A stretch of 64,000 nucleotides of DNA from Romboutsia_C sp015668195 (GCF_015668195.1 NZ_JADPFC010000001.1:682001-746000), one strand, 5' to 3'; positions 9,735 to 19,616 are shown, numbered from the stretch's first letter. The notes: generated by a model from the letters alone, not told the origin. Numbers and translations: made by a program.

Positions 9735-10706
9735 ATGAAATTAAAAACTTTAGCTAAAGTATCAATAGTTTTTATAGTAATAGGGTTTATACTTACAGGG
9801 ATAGGATATGCTATAAATAGAGAATTTAATGTTAGAGGATTCAATATTAATATTTCAGCACCTAGTAATAAAAATCAAAACAATAATAAACATATAAATT
9901 TGATAACAAAAGCTAAAGAATTAGAAGCGTTTAAAAATATTGATATAGACACAAATGTAAGTGATATAAAGATAATACCATCAGATAAATATAAGATTGA
10001 ACTAAAATATAAAGAAGATGAAGTACTAGAATATGAACTTAAAGATAGTACTTTATTTGTAAAACAAGACTATGAGTATAAATTAGATAAAAATAAAAAT
10101 GAAGATAGTATAAATGAAATAAAAATATATATACCTAAAAATGCTAATATGGATAATATAATCATAAATTCGATGGTTTCAGATATTAATTTAAAGTCTT
10201 TTGAAATAAAGGATTTTAGACTTTACAATAAGGTTGGAGATATAGATATCAACGATTTAAATATTGATAATTTTTATTTAGAAAGTGATGTAGGAAGTGT
10301 TAATATAAGCAATGCTAGTATAGGTAAAGGTGAAGTTTATTTAAATATAGGAGAAGCATATTTAAATAATATAAATAGTAAAACTTTTAAGGCACATAGT
10401 AAAGTTGGAGATGTTGATTTAAGTAAATCTAATATAGCTAATAAATTAGATATAAAAAGTGGTGTAGGAGATATAAATATAAATACTAAAGCTTTTGGTG
10501 ATATAGATATAAAAGGAGGAACTTCTGATATAGAAGTATCAATAAATGATAAAGAAGAGATTTACAACTATAATTTAGATTGTAATGTTGGAGATATAGA
10601 AGTAGATGGTAAGGCTTATGAAAAAGATTTAAAGGTTAATAATAATACCAAGAATAATATAGATATAAATTGTACAACGGGAAGTGTAGAACTTAATTTT
10701 GATTAA
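9735..10706 (+). CDS. DUF4097 beta-strand repeat protein
   Basis: This protein has 323 residues with one N-terminal membrane anchor (about residues 7-27) and then an extracytoplasmic domain. The domain is built of repeated short strands, seen as recurring KVGDIDI, DVGSVNI, KVGDVDL and GVGDINI motifs spaced about 20 residues apart. This is the DUF4097 pattern, predicted to form a right-handed beta-solenoid. It closes the PadR/DUF1700/DUF4097 operon. Function is unknown; an envelope-stress role is inferred from the operon type. Confidence 0.9.
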   Translation: MKLKTLAKVSIVFIVIGFILTGIGYAINREFNVRGFNINISAPSNKNQNNNKHINLITKAKELEAFKNIDIDTNVSDIKIIPSDKYKIELKYKEDEVLEYELKDSTLFVKQDYEYKLDKNKNEDSINEIKIYIPKNANMDNIIINSMVSDINLKSFEIKDFRLYNKVGDIDINDLNIDNFYLESDVGSVNISNASIGKGEVYLNIGEAYLNNINSKTFKAHSKVGDVDLSKSNIANKLDIKSGVGDININTKAFGDIDIKGGTSDIEVSINDKEEIYNYNLDCNVGDIEVDGKAYEKDLKVNNNTKNNIDINCTTGSVELNFD

Positions 10707-10710
10707 ATAA

Positions 10711-10746
10711 AAAAGGAGGTCTTATTTAAGACTCTCCATTTTTTAT
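10711..10746. terminator. Bidirectional terminator between convergent operons
   Basis: GGAGGTCTT pairs with AAGACTCTCC with one bulged base, and the stem has A-runs and T-runs on both sides. It separates the DUF4097 gene from the MacB-like permease. Confidence 0.8.
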
Positions 10747-10769
10747 TTATTAACTTATAAAAATAAATT

Positions 10770-12014
10770 TTATTTATATATAGCTTTAATAGGATCTAAT
10801 CTAGATGCTTTAAAAGCTGGTACTATACCAAAAATAACTCCTGTTACAATAGTAGCAATAAAGGCATAGAATAAGCTATTTATATTAACTATAGCTTTAA
10901 ATGGTAGATAATTAGATGCATAGTTTACAACTATAAATCCTATTATTATACCAAGGATACCACCTAATACTGTTATAAATACAGATTCTGTTAAAAACTG
11001 TAACATTATATCACGAGGTTTCGCCCCTATAGCACGTCTTATACCTATTTCTCTTTGACGTTCCATTACTGATATATACATAATATTCATAACTCCAACA
11101 CCACCAACAAACATAGAAATAGCAGTTATTACAGTTATAAACATATTTATATTATTTACCATAGATTCAAGTGCTTTAGTTTGTTCACTAGGATCATGAA
11201 CTTGATAAGTTCCCTCTATATCAGGATGAAGTTCCTGAAGTTTTTGTGTTACTCTAGAAGCTGTTTCAAATAAATCATATCCATTAGATACAATTAAATC
11301 TAATTGGTATATATCAGTCGGATACATATTTTGATTAATTAGTGCATCTAAAGCTTTTTTTGGCATATATGAAGTTAGATAATCCATATCTCCATAATAC
11401 ATAGATTCAAAAGAATTAGATTCTTCCTTTTCTTTTTTTACAACTGAACTTTCGTCTATAACCCCTATTACTTCATATATAGTTCCATTTATACTTATAC
11501 CTTTACCTAAGGCATCTTGTGGAGTTCCAAATAGATCAGTTGCATTTTGTAGAGTTATTATAATAACTTTTCTATTTTCGTCTTCATAAGAAAAACTTCT
11601 TCCATATAGAGGGTTTAAAGTCGTATCGTCTTTTAATGGTGAAATATCAACATATGTAACTTTTTTATCAAAGTAAGCTTCTGAATAAAACATAGAATTC
11701 ATAGCAAAATCATCTTTAGCAGGTCCAATTCTTTCAACACCTTCTAAAAATGATAACTCTTCTAAATCTTTAAGTTTAAATGGAGATAAAAAGCTTGTCA
11801 TACCAGCCATATTAGAGTTAGTAGGTTCAAAGTATATTTGAGTTTTGTTAGGATTAACTTTGCTAACTGATTTTAGAACTTCTTTTTTAACACCATTACC
11901 AATAGAACTTACAAGTATTACAGATGTAATACCTATTATTATCCAAACTAGAGTTATAAAGACTCTAAGTTTATGTCCTTTTAAATTAGTTAATGCATTT
12001 TTCATCATATTCAT
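10770..12014 (-). CDS. MacB-like ABC transporter permease
   Basis: This FtsX-type permease has 414 residues. It has one N-terminal membrane helix, a ~230-residue extracytoplasmic MacB_PCD domain, and three C-terminal helices containing ERQREIGIRRAIGAKP, the motif that contacts the ATPase. The length and order match the classical four-helix MacB permease. It is the last gene of a three-gene operon (adaptor, ATPase, permease), with 3 bp between it and the ATPase. In Gram-positives such modules export peptides or toxic compounds; the substrate here is unknown. Confidence 0.92.
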   Translation of the reverse strand: MNMMKNALTNLKGHKLRVFITLVWIIIGITSVILVSSIGNGVKKEVLKSVSKVNPNKTQIYFEPTNSNMAGMTSFLSPFKLKDLEELSFLEGVERIGPAKDDFAMNSMFYSEAYFDKKVTYVDISPLKDDTTLNPLYGRSFSYEDENRKVIIITLQNATDLFGTPQDALGKGISINGTIYEVIGVIDESSVVKKEKEESNSFESMYYGDMDYLTSYMPKKALDALINQNMYPTDIYQLDLIVSNGYDLFETASRVTQKLQELHPDIEGTYQVHDPSEQTKALESMVNNINMFITVITAISMFVGGVGVMNIMYISVMERQREIGIRRAIGAKPRDIMLQFLTESVFITVLGGILGIIIGFIVVNYASNYLPFKAIVNINSLFYAFIATIVTGVIFGIVPAFKASRLDPIKAIYK

Positions 12015-12017
12015 AGG

Positions 12018-12698
12018 TTATACCTCCGATGATAATACACCATCTTTAAGTCTTATGACTTTAGTGGCATATTTTATTAAATCACTATCATGAGTAACCA
12101 TTATTATAGTTTTACCTTCTTCATTTAGTTTTTTTAAAACATTCATTATATCATTACTAGTTTCACTATCAAGTGCTCCTGTTGGTTCATCTGCAAATAT
12201 TAATGATGGGTTGTTAACAAGTGCACGAGCAATAGCTACTCTTTGTTGTTGACCACCAGATAATTGAAGAGGCCTAGATTTTGATTTATCACCAAGACCG
12301 ACTGACTCTAATTTTTCTAGTATTATCTCTTGTCTTTGAGCCTTATTTAAATGATTGCTATAAAGTAGTGGAAGTTCTACATTTTGATAAATATCTAAAC
12401 TTTCTATTAGATTAAACTGTTGGAATATAAATCCAATATTTTTATTTCTAAAGTCAGATTTTTGATTTTCACTAAGATTAGTAACATCTTTATCAAAGAA
12501 GAAATACTTACCTTCATCAAATTTATCTAAAAGACCTAAGGAATTAAGTAAGGTAGTTTTACCACTACCTGACTTACCCATTATCATTACAAATTCTCCT
12601 TCTTCTATTTCAAGATTTAGAGATTTTAGAACATGAAGTTTATCTTTTCCAACCTTATAATATTTTTCTATATTTTCTAGTCTAATTACATTACTCAA
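12018..12698 (-). CDS. MacB-like ABC transporter ATP-binding protein
   Basis: This ABC ATPase has about 226 residues, with Walker A GKSGSGKTT, signature LSGGQQQRVAIARAL, Walker B IFADEPTGALD and the H-loop VTHD. I place the start at the TTG at 12698, two bases beyond the stop of the adaptor gene. This gives the usual family length and begins with the typical NVIRLENIEKYY. An AAGGAG site lies 12 bases upstream, slightly far. A longer frame reaching 12740 has no ribosome site and would overlap the adaptor by 41 bp. It partners the permease directly downstream. Confidence 0.9.
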   Translation of the reverse strand: MSNVIRLENIEKYYKVGKDKLHVLKSLNLEIEEGEFVMIMGKSGSGKTTLLNSLGLLDKFDEGKYFFFDKDVTNLSENQKSDFRNKNIGFIFQQFNLIESLDIYQNVELPLLYSNHLNKAQRQEIILEKLESVGLGDKSKSRPLQLSGGQQQRVAIARALVNNPSLIFADEPTGALDSETSNDIMNVLKKLNEEGKTIIMVTHDSDLIKYATKVIRLKDGVLSSEV

Positions 12699-12699
12699 A

Positions 12700-13818
12700 T
12701 TAATTCTCAGCTCCTTCAGTAGTAGTCTCAACAGAAGCATCTATATTTGAAGGTGTTTCAGTATTAGTAGCGCCTGCATTACCTGGGTTTACTGGATCGC
12801 CTTCTTGCATTTCAGGCGATATATATCTAATAACTATATCGTTTGGTTCAAGACCAGAACTGATTACACTAAATTCTTCATTTTTATCATGTATTTCTAC
12901 TACTTGTTTTTTAAGTATTCCATCTAAATCTTTAAACACATAAGCTGTACCGTCTTCTTTATTTTCTAATATTGCAGTTGTTGGCACTTTAACTAATGAA
13001 TTATTAACTTTTATAGAACCTTGAACATGGAATCCATTAACTAAACCTTCTTGATTTTCAAAAGATACATTAACATCATAGTAAGACATATTTCCTTGAT
13101 TGCCCATATTCATTTCATTAGTATTAGTAGTTGGTCTATCTGATATAAAGCTAATTCTACCACTTAAATTTTTGTTATTTGAAAATACTAATACATCTAC
13201 AGGATCATCCATTTGAAGCTTAACTAAGTCTTGTTCACTAACTTGACCTTGCATATAAAATGTTGAACTTATAAGTGTCATAAATGATGAATTTTGACCC
13301 TGCATATTATTATTTTCAGATTCATTGTTATTTAGATAAACTTTACCAGCAAAAGGTGCATAAGTATTTACATAGGCCTTTTTATTTAGTGCTGATATTT
13401 GTGCATTTATTTTGTTTATTTCTGTTTTTATGGTAGGGTCATTTTCTGTATTTGCTTTTTTAAGTTCATTAATTTGAGCCTTAAGACCATCTATCTCATC
13501 TAATATAGTTTGATTTTTAGTTGTAAATAATAAATCCCCTTGTTTTACAATCTTACCATTTGTAACATTTAATTTGCTTATTTCACCCTCATTAGAAGGA
13601 TTAAAGTCTTTTGTTTGAGTAGGTACTATAACCCCATTTATAAATATTTTTTCACTATCTGCAATAGTGTAAGTTTCTATTTGAGTATTTAACTCATTTA
13701 CTTCATTATTTATTTTATTATTCCTGTAAATAAAATAACCGCTTCCAAGTGCCACTATTATTACTGCACTTACCCCAATCATAACTTTTTTGTTCTTAAA
13801 TTTCTCTAAAAAAGACAT
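12700..13818 (-). CDS. HlyD/MacA-like efflux adaptor protein
   Basis: This membrane-anchored periplasmic-adaptor-type protein has 372 residues. It has an N-terminal transmembrane helix (about residues 13-30), a biotinyl-lipoyl-like first half (GEISKLNVTNGKIVKQGDLLF), a helical hairpin of about 45 residues, and the second lipoyl half (YAPFAGKVYLNN). A beta-barrel region and a low-complexity Pro/Thr/Glu-rich tail follow. It heads the adaptor-ATPase-permease operon. Gram-positive homologues (YknX type) assist MacB-like permeases without an outer-membrane partner. AGGAGG lies seven bases before the ATG. Confidence 0.9.
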   Translation of the reverse strand: MSFLEKFKNKKVMIGVSAVIIVALGSGYFIYRNNKINNEVNELNTQIETYTIADSEKIFINGVIVPTQTKDFNPSNEGEISKLNVTNGKIVKQGDLLFTTKNQTILDEIDGLKAQINELKKANTENDPTIKTEINKINAQISALNKKAYVNTYAPFAGKVYLNNNESENNNMQGQNSSFMTLISSTFYMQGQVSEQDLVKLQMDDPVDVLVFSNNKNLSGRISFISDRPTTNTNEMNMGNQGNMSYYDVNVSFENQEGLVNGFHVQGSIKVNNSLVKVPTTAILENKEDGTAYVFKDLDGILKKQVVEIHDKNEEFSVISSGLEPNDIVIRYISPEMQEGDPVNPGNAGATNTETPSNIDASVETTTEGAEN

Positions 13819-13856
13819 ATTTTCCTCCTCATGTAAAAAAATCCATTCATTAGTAA

Positions 13857-13886
13857 ATTATAATTGAAAATGGCTATATAAGTCAA
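13857..13886 (-). promoter_or_regulatory. Probable promoter of the MacA/MacB-like operon
   Basis: Read on the minus strand, TTGACT (13886-13881) and TATAAT (13862-13857) are separated by 18 bp, about 40 bp before the adaptor start codon. Confidence 0.6.
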
Positions 13887-14065
13887 AGTAAAATGGAAAA
13901 TATACAAATTTGTAATTAAATGGTAAAGGATTTCTTGAGAAAAAAATAAAAAACTTTTTAAATGTATGATAATAATCAAAAAAATTGGGTATATAAATTT
14001 ATATTAGATATGTCGAAAAATGGCAAATCTAATATATAAAAACCATAGTTTAAAGTTTAAAGCAC

Positions 14066-14104
14066 TATATGACAACCTTATAAAGATTATAGGGTTGTCA
14101 TATA
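14066..14104 (+). other. 12-bp inverted repeat in the hydrogenase leader
   Basis: TATATGACAACC (14066-14077) and GGTTGTCATATA (14093-14104) are perfectly complementary around a 15-nt AT-rich loop, 53 bp before the hydrogenase ATG. No T-run follows directly, so it is not a standard terminator. It could be an operator or an mRNA 5' hairpin. The rest of the 340-bp gap from 13819 holds only the minus-strand promoter and AT-rich sequence. Confidence 0.5.
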
Positions 14105-14156
14105 AGATGATTAAATTTTTTTAGACAATAAAATAAAGTAGCAGAGGGGAAAAATC

Positions 14157-15578
14157 ATGAAACATTTATTTACAGAAAAAGTTGTACCAGTAGAATTAGA
14201 CAATCCAGCCATACAAATTGACTATGATAAGTGCATAAAGTGCGGATTATGTAAACGTACTTGTGATAATGATATAGCTGTTGCTGGGAGATTTAACCTA
14301 GAGGAAACAGGTGATGTAGCTATATGTATACACTGTGGACAATGTGCAGTAGCATGTCCAGTAGGAGCTATAACTCAAGTAGAAGACTATCAAAAAGTTA
14401 AAGAGGCGATAAATGACCCTGAAAAAATAGTAATATTTAATACAGCTCCAGCAGTTAGAGTTGCACTTGGAGAAGAGTTTGGATATGAAGTAGGTTCATA
14501 TGTTGAAGATAAAATGGTAGCTGCACTTAGAAAATTAGGTGGAGAGTATGTATTTGATGTAACTTTTGGTGCAGATATGACAATAATGGAAGAAGCAAAT
14601 GAGTTAGTTGATAGAATCATCAATAAAAGCGAGAACTTACCTCAATTTACAAGTTGTTGTCCATCTTGGGTTAAGTATGTAGAAACTTTCTACCCAGAGT
14701 TTATACCAAATCTATCTACGACTAAAAGCCCAATAGGTATACAAGGAGCTGCTATAAAAACATATTTTGCTAAAGAAGCAAATATAGATCCAGCTAAAAT
14801 AGTAAACGTAACTATAACACCATGTACATCTAAAAAATACGAAATAGTTAGACCTGAAATGAATTCTTCTAGTAAATATAACAATATAGAAGGATTAAGA
14901 GATAATGATTACATAGTAACAACTAAAGAATTAGCTAAATGGATAAGAGAAGAAGAAATAGATTTTGAAGCTTTAGAAGGTTCTAACTTTGATGACCTAA
15001 TGGGACAAGGTAGTGGAGCTGGTATTATATTTGGTAATAGTGGTGGAGTTATGGAAGCTGCTGTAAGAACAGCTTATCATGTATTAACAGGAGAAAGACC
15101 AACTAAAGAATTATTAGATTTTAAGCCAGTTAGAGGTCTTGAAGGAGTTAAAGAAGCTACACTTCAAATAGATGATAAAGTTATAAGAGTTGCTGCTGTT
15201 CAAACTACAAATAATGCAGAAGCTTTAATGGAAAAAATAAAGAGTGGAGAAGTCGATTATCAATTCGTAGAAGTAATGACATGTAAAGGTGGATGTATAG
15301 GTGGAGCTGGACAACCTAAACAGCCTAAAAAGAAAGTAACTAATGAAATAAGATTAAAGCGTATAGAAGGATTATATAATAAAGATGCGCATATAAATGT
15401 AAAATGTAGCTATGAAAACCCAGAAGTTATAAAAGCTTATGATGAATTCTTTGAAAAACCATTATCTCATGTATCTCATGAACTTTTACATACAGAATTT
15501 GATTCTAAATATTATATGTTAGGTCGTGGAGATGTTAAAGTTGATAATGCTAAAAGTGAAGAAAAAAGCATTGGATAA
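14157..15578 (+). CDS. hydA: [FeFe]-hydrogenase, two-cluster (M2-type) enzyme
   Basis: This enzyme catalyses reversible H2 formation from protons with reduced ferredoxin, and has 473 residues. Two [4Fe-4S] ferredoxin motifs open the protein: C26/C29/C32/C36 and C57/C60/C63/C67. The H-cluster motifs follow: TSCCPSW (C167, C168), TPCTSKKYE (C223), and EVMTCKGGCIGGAGQP (C376, C380). All four H-cluster cysteine positions are present. The second motif starts with Thr where the best-studied enzymes have Met (MPC), and the third reads GGAGQP rather than GGGQP. This pattern suggests a non-prototypical subgroup. Maturation genes hydE, hydG and hydF lie directly downstream. Confidence 0.95.
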   Translation: MKHLFTEKVVPVELDNPAIQIDYDKCIKCGLCKRTCDNDIAVAGRFNLEETGDVAICIHCGQCAVACPVGAITQVEDYQKVKEAINDPEKIVIFNTAPAVRVALGEEFGYEVGSYVEDKMVAALRKLGGEYVFDVTFGADMTIMEEANELVDRIINKSENLPQFTSCCPSWVKYVETFYPEFIPNLSTTKSPIGIQGAAIKTYFAKEANIDPAKIVNVTITPCTSKKYEIVRPEMNSSSKYNNIEGLRDNDYIVTTKELAKWIREEEIDFEALEGSNFDDLMGQGSGAGIIFGNSGGVMEAAVRTAYHVLTGERPTKELLDFKPVRGLEGVKEATLQIDDKVIRVAAVQTTNNAEALMEKIKSGEVDYQFVEVMTCKGGCIGGAGQPKQPKKKVTNEIRLKRIEGLYNKDAHINVKCSYENPEVIKAYDEFFEKPLSHVSHELLHTEFDSKYYMLGRGDVKVDNAKSEEKSIG

Positions 15579-15628
15579 AAAGTTATTTATATGAATAATT
15601 TAGTACAAAGGAATATTTAATAAAATAT

Positions 15629-15683
15629 GTCTCAAAATACATGAGTTTTATAGTTGATTCATAAAACTTATGCATTTTGAGAC
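15629..15683 (+). other. Long 23-bp inverted repeat after hydA
   Basis: Arms 15629-15651 and 15661-15683 match at 21 of 23 positions (GTCTCAAAATACATGAG... with its complement) around a 9-nt loop. It is probably the terminator or 3' stabiliser of the hydrogenase mRNA, but the T-run expected downstream is missing. The remaining 150 bp to hydE hold no other signal that I can name. Confidence 0.55.
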
Positions 15684-15832
15684 TCTGATAAATTGATTAA
15701 AAAATTTTTTGAAAATTAATTAAAATAATAAAATTTTAATTTGAATGTATTAAATGAAATTTTAATAGTGCTTAAAACTTATTTTAAGTAGTATTGAGAT
15801 TTTATTTTAACTCAATTAAAGAGGTGATATTA

Positions 15833-16882
15833 ATGAATGTTATAGATATAATAAATAAACTATATAGTGAAAATGACGCAAGCAAAGAAGAATTACTTTA
15901 TCTACTTGATAATATAAATGAAGAAGAAAAAAATCTTCTCATAGAAAAAGCACATGAAACTAGAATGAGAACTTATTCAAATAAAGTTTATTTAAGAGGG
16001 CTTATAGAACTTACAAGCTTTTGTAAGAAGGATTGCTTGTATTGTGGGCTTAGAAGGAGTAATAAAAGTGCCGAGAGATATAGACTAAATATTGATGAAG
16101 TTTTAGAATGCGTTAGAAAGGGAGATAAGCTGGGATATAAAACTTTTGTACTTCAGGGTGGTGAAGATGCATATTATACTGATGATGTTATGGTAGAAAT
16201 TATAACTGCTATAAAAAATGAATTTCCAAATAATGCTTTAACTTTATCTTTAGGTGAAAGAAGTTATGAATCTTATGAAAAAATGTTTAAAGCAGGTGCG
16301 GATAGATATTTATTAAGACATGAAAGTGCATCTAAGGAGCTATATGAATCTATTCATCCAGGAGAACCATATGAAGTCAGATTTAATTGCTTAAAAAATC
16401 TAAAGGAAATAGGATATCAAGCAGGAGCAGGATTTATGGTAGGAATACCAAACCAAACCAATGAAGATTTAGCCAATGATTTAAGATTTGTAAAGGAGTT
16501 TGAACCTGCAATGTGTGGAATAGGACCTTTTATTCCTCATAAAGATACCCCACTTAAGGACTATCCTCATGGGAGCTTAGAAAAAACTGTAATATGTTTA
16601 GCTATAGTTAGATTATTACTTCCAAAAGTATTACTTCCTGCAACAACTGCTTTATCAAGTATTGATAAAAATGGAAGAAATGCTGGTCTTAAAGCCGGTG
16701 GAAATGTTATAATGCCAAACTTATCACCTATGAGTGTTAGAAAAAAATATTCTCTATACAATAATAAAGCATACATATTAGATGAAGATGCAGAATATAG
16801 AAGATTAACTGAAGAAAAGGTAAAAGAAGCTGGATTTGAAGTTGAAATAACTAGAGGAGATAATCCTGATTTTAGAGACTAA
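15833..16882 (+). CDS. hydE: [FeFe]-hydrogenase maturase HydE (radical SAM)
   Basis: This radical-SAM enzyme of 349 residues acts in assembly of the diiron subcluster of the H-cluster, on the HydG product. The [4Fe-4S]-SAM motif is CKKDCLYCG (C64, C68, C71). The following YRLNIDEVLECVRKG and TFVLQGGED match HydE. The start at 15833 has GAGGTGAT nine bases upstream; a longer open frame to 15794 lacks a ribosome site. It is the first of three linked maturase genes, with hydG 74 bp downstream. Confidence 0.95.
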   Translation: MNVIDIINKLYSENDASKEELLYLLDNINEEEKNLLIEKAHETRMRTYSNKVYLRGLIELTSFCKKDCLYCGLRRSNKSAERYRLNIDEVLECVRKGDKLGYKTFVLQGGEDAYYTDDVMVEIITAIKNEFPNNALTLSLGERSYESYEKMFKAGADRYLLRHESASKELYESIHPGEPYEVRFNCLKNLKEIGYQAGAGFMVGIPNQTNEDLANDLRFVKEFEPAMCGIGPFIPHKDTPLKDYPHGSLEKTVICLAIVRLLLPKVLLPATTALSSIDKNGRNAGLKAGGNVIMPNLSPMSVRKKYSLYNNKAYILDEDAEYRRLTEEKVKEAGFEVEITRGDNPDFRD

Positions 16883-16956
16883 TATGAAAATATTATAAGT
16901 TTTAAAAGCACAAATTAATAAACTTTACTTAAATTTAACTAAAGGAGATGTTTTAA

Positions 16957-18333
16957 ATGTTTATAGATCATGAATATATATACAAAATATTAGAGGAAAC
17001 TGAAAATCCTTCAAATGAAGAAATAAAAGAAGTATTAAATAAAGCTAAAAAAAGAGAAGGCTTATCTTATAAAGATATAGCAATACTTCTTCAAGCTGAA
17101 GATGAGAAAGATTTAGAAGAGATATATTCATTAGCAGGACAAATTAAAAAAGACATCTATGGAAAAAGAATAGTAGTATTTGCACCGCTTTATGTAAGTG
17201 ATTACTGTGTAAACAACTGTGTGTACTGTGGTTACCAAAGAGATAATAAGTTTAATAGAAGAAGACTTACAATGGATGAGGTAGCAGAAGAAGTAAGAAT
17301 ACTTGAACAAATGGGACACAAAAGGCTAGCATTAGAACTTGGAGAGGATCCTGTTAATGCACCTATAGATTATGTATTAGAATGTTTAGATACAATATAT
17401 AAAACTCAAAATGCAAATGGAGAAATAAGAAGAGTTAATGTAAATATAGCAGCGACTACTGTAGAAAATTATAAAGCTCTTCACGATAAAGGGATAGGAA
17501 CGTATATATTATTCCAAGAAACTTATCATAAGCCAACATATGATTTAATGCATCCAAAATCTATAAAAGGAGATTACAATTATCATTTAACAGCTTTTGA
17601 TAGAGCTATGGAGGCAGGAATAGATGATGTAGGAGCTGGAGTATTATTTGGACTAGCAGACCCTAGATTTGAAGTTTTAGGACTTATGATGCATAATGCT
17701 CACTTAGAAGAAAAATATGGTGTAGGATTCCATACTATATCAGTACCAAGACTTCAAGAAGCTAAGGGAGTTACATTAGAGAACTACCCACATTTACTTA
17801 GTGATAAAATGTTCAAAAAGATAGTAGCAATACTTAGAATTGCAGTACCATTTACAGGACTTATACTTTCAACTAGAGAAACTCCAGCTATGAGAAAAGA
17901 GCTATTAAAATATGGAGTAAGTCAAATATCTGCAGGTTCTTCAACTGGTGTTGGTGGATATAAGGAAAGAGAAGAAGGAAAAGAAACTAAGCAGTTTAAG
18001 ACAAATGATGAAAGAAGTCCAATAGAAATATTAAAAGAATTATTAAATGATGGATATATACCAAGTTACTGTACAGCATGTTATAGAAAAGGAAGAACAG
18101 GGGATAGATTTATGCAACTTGCCAAGTCTGGTAATATAAAATACGTATGTGAACCTAATGCACTTATGACTCTTCATGAGTTTACCCTAGACTATGGAGA
18201 TAAAGAGCTATATGATAAAGCACAAGAAATAATAAATACTGAAGTCGAAAGTATAGAAAGAGAAGATATTAAATCTTATACAAAGGAAAGTTTAGAAAAA
18301 ATGAAGTCTGGAGAAAGAGATTTCTATCTTTAG
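16957..18333 (+). CDS. hydG: [FeFe]-hydrogenase maturase HydG (tyrosine lyase)
   Basis: HydG cleaves tyrosine to p-cresol, CO and cyanide and builds the Fe(CO)2(CN) unit of the H-cluster. The 458-residue protein has the radical-SAM motif CVNNCVYCG (C84, C88, C91). It also has the C-terminal CX2CX22C auxiliary-cluster motif (C372, C375, C398), the feature that separates HydG from the thiazole enzyme ThiH. An AAGGAGATG site precedes the ATG. hydF starts 9 bp after its stop, so the two are surely co-transcribed. Confidence 0.96.
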   Translation: MFIDHEYIYKILEETENPSNEEIKEVLNKAKKREGLSYKDIAILLQAEDEKDLEEIYSLAGQIKKDIYGKRIVVFAPLYVSDYCVNNCVYCGYQRDNKFNRRRLTMDEVAEEVRILEQMGHKRLALELGEDPVNAPIDYVLECLDTIYKTQNANGEIRRVNVNIAATTVENYKALHDKGIGTYILFQETYHKPTYDLMHPKSIKGDYNYHLTAFDRAMEAGIDDVGAGVLFGLADPRFEVLGLMMHNAHLEEKYGVGFHTISVPRLQEAKGVTLENYPHLLSDKMFKKIVAILRIAVPFTGLILSTRETPAMRKELLKYGVSQISAGSSTGVGGYKEREEGKETKQFKTNDERSPIEILKELLNDGYIPSYCTACYRKGRTGDRFMQLAKSGNIKYVCEPNALMTLHEFTLDYGDKELYDKAQEIINTEVESIEREDIKSYTKESLEKMKSGERDFYL

Positions 18334-18342
18334 GAGGTAATT

Positions 18343-19530
18343 ATGAACAATACTCCAAATGCAAATAGAAAACATATTGGGATATATGGTAATACTAATA
18401 GTGGTAAATCCTCTTTAATGAATAAAATATTAGGCCAAGAAATATCACTAGTATCTAATGTAGAAGGAACAACAACAGACCCTGTTCAAAAGGCTATGGA
18501 GTTAATTCCTTTTGGTCCAGTATTATTAATAGATACAGCAGGTCTTGAAGATAAAAGTGAATTAGGCAAAATGAGGATTAAAAAAAGCTATGATTATTTA
18601 AAAAGATTAGACTTTGCTATGTATGTAGTCGATGGTAAAAATCCCGATATAAGTACATATAAGACTTGGAAGAGGGAAGCTAATAAATATAATATACCTC
18701 ATATAGTAGTTGTAAATAAATTAGATAAGCTAAAAGATAATGAGATAGATAATATAAATAAAGAATTCAAAAATCCAATATATGTATCAGCTAAAGAAAA
18801 TACTAATATAGATTCTTTAAAAGAAACTATTATAAAAAAATTAGAAACTGAAGAAGAAGATAGGCCAATAGTAGGAGACTTAATAGATTATGGCTCTAAA
18901 GTTGTATTAGTAGTACCAATAGATTCAGAAGCTCCTAAAGGTAGGATAATACTTCCACAAGTCCAAGTTATAAGAGATTGCCTAGATCATGGTATAAAGA
19001 CTTATGTAGTAAGAGACACTGAACTTGTTGATGCAATAAAAGATTTAAAAGATATTGATTTAGTTATAACTGATTCGCAAGCATTTAAAGAAGCAGATGC
19101 TATGATACCAAAGGATATAAAACTTACAAGTTTTTCAATACTATTTGCTAGACAAAAAGGAGAGCTTAAAGATTTTATAAATGGAGCTAGAAAACTTAAA
19201 GACTTAAAACCAGGTCAAAAGGTGTTAATGTGTGAAAGTTGTACTCATAATATAAGTCATGAGGATATTGGTAGAGTTAAAATACCTAAAATTCTAGAAA
19301 AAATAGCAGGAGGTAAGCTAGATTTTAATTTTAAGGTAGGCTATGACTTTACTAATGATTTAGAAAATTATGATTTCGTAATACATTGTGGGGCTTGTAT
19401 GGTTAATAGAAAAAGTGTAATAAACAAAATAAATCTATGTAAAGAAAAAAATATACCCATAACTAACTATGGCTTAGTTATAGCTTATTTTACAGGCATA
19501 CTAGATAGAAGTATTGAGATATTTAAATAA
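18343..19530 (+). CDS. hydF: [FeFe]-hydrogenase maturation GTPase HydF
   Basis: HydF is the scaffold that carries the diiron precursor to apo-hydrogenase. The 395-residue protein has an N-terminal GTPase domain with Walker A GNTNSGKSS, switch DTAGLED and NKLD. A central dimerisation region leads to a C-terminal [4Fe-4S] domain with CESCTHN and HCGACMVN. It follows hydG after 9 bp with GGAGG in between, and ends the operon before a strong terminator. Confidence 0.96.
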   Translation: MNNTPNANRKHIGIYGNTNSGKSSLMNKILGQEISLVSNVEGTTTDPVQKAMELIPFGPVLLIDTAGLEDKSELGKMRIKKSYDYLKRLDFAMYVVDGKNPDISTYKTWKREANKYNIPHIVVVNKLDKLKDNEIDNINKEFKNPIYVSAKENTNIDSLKETIIKKLETEEEDRPIVGDLIDYGSKVVLVVPIDSEAPKGRIILPQVQVIRDCLDHGIKTYVVRDTELVDAIKDLKDIDLVITDSQAFKEADAMIPKDIKLTSFSILFARQKGELKDFINGARKLKDLKPGQKVLMCESCTHNISHEDIGRVKIPKILEKIAGGKLDFNFKVGYDFTNDLENYDFVIHCGACMVNRKSVINKINLCKEKNIPITNYGLVIAYFTGILDRSIEIFK

Positions 19531-19532
19531 AG

Positions 19533-19563
19533 GAAGGAGGAACGATTTGTTCCTCCTTCTTTT
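19533..19563 (+). terminator. Terminator of the hydE-hydG-hydF operon
   Basis: GAAGGAGGAAC and GTTCCTCCTTC form an 11-bp GC-rich stem followed by TTTTA. Confidence 0.92.
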
Positions 19564-19616
19564 ATAAATTATACAAAGTATTAATCATTTTTTATAAATA
19601 CTAATGAATTAAAAAA

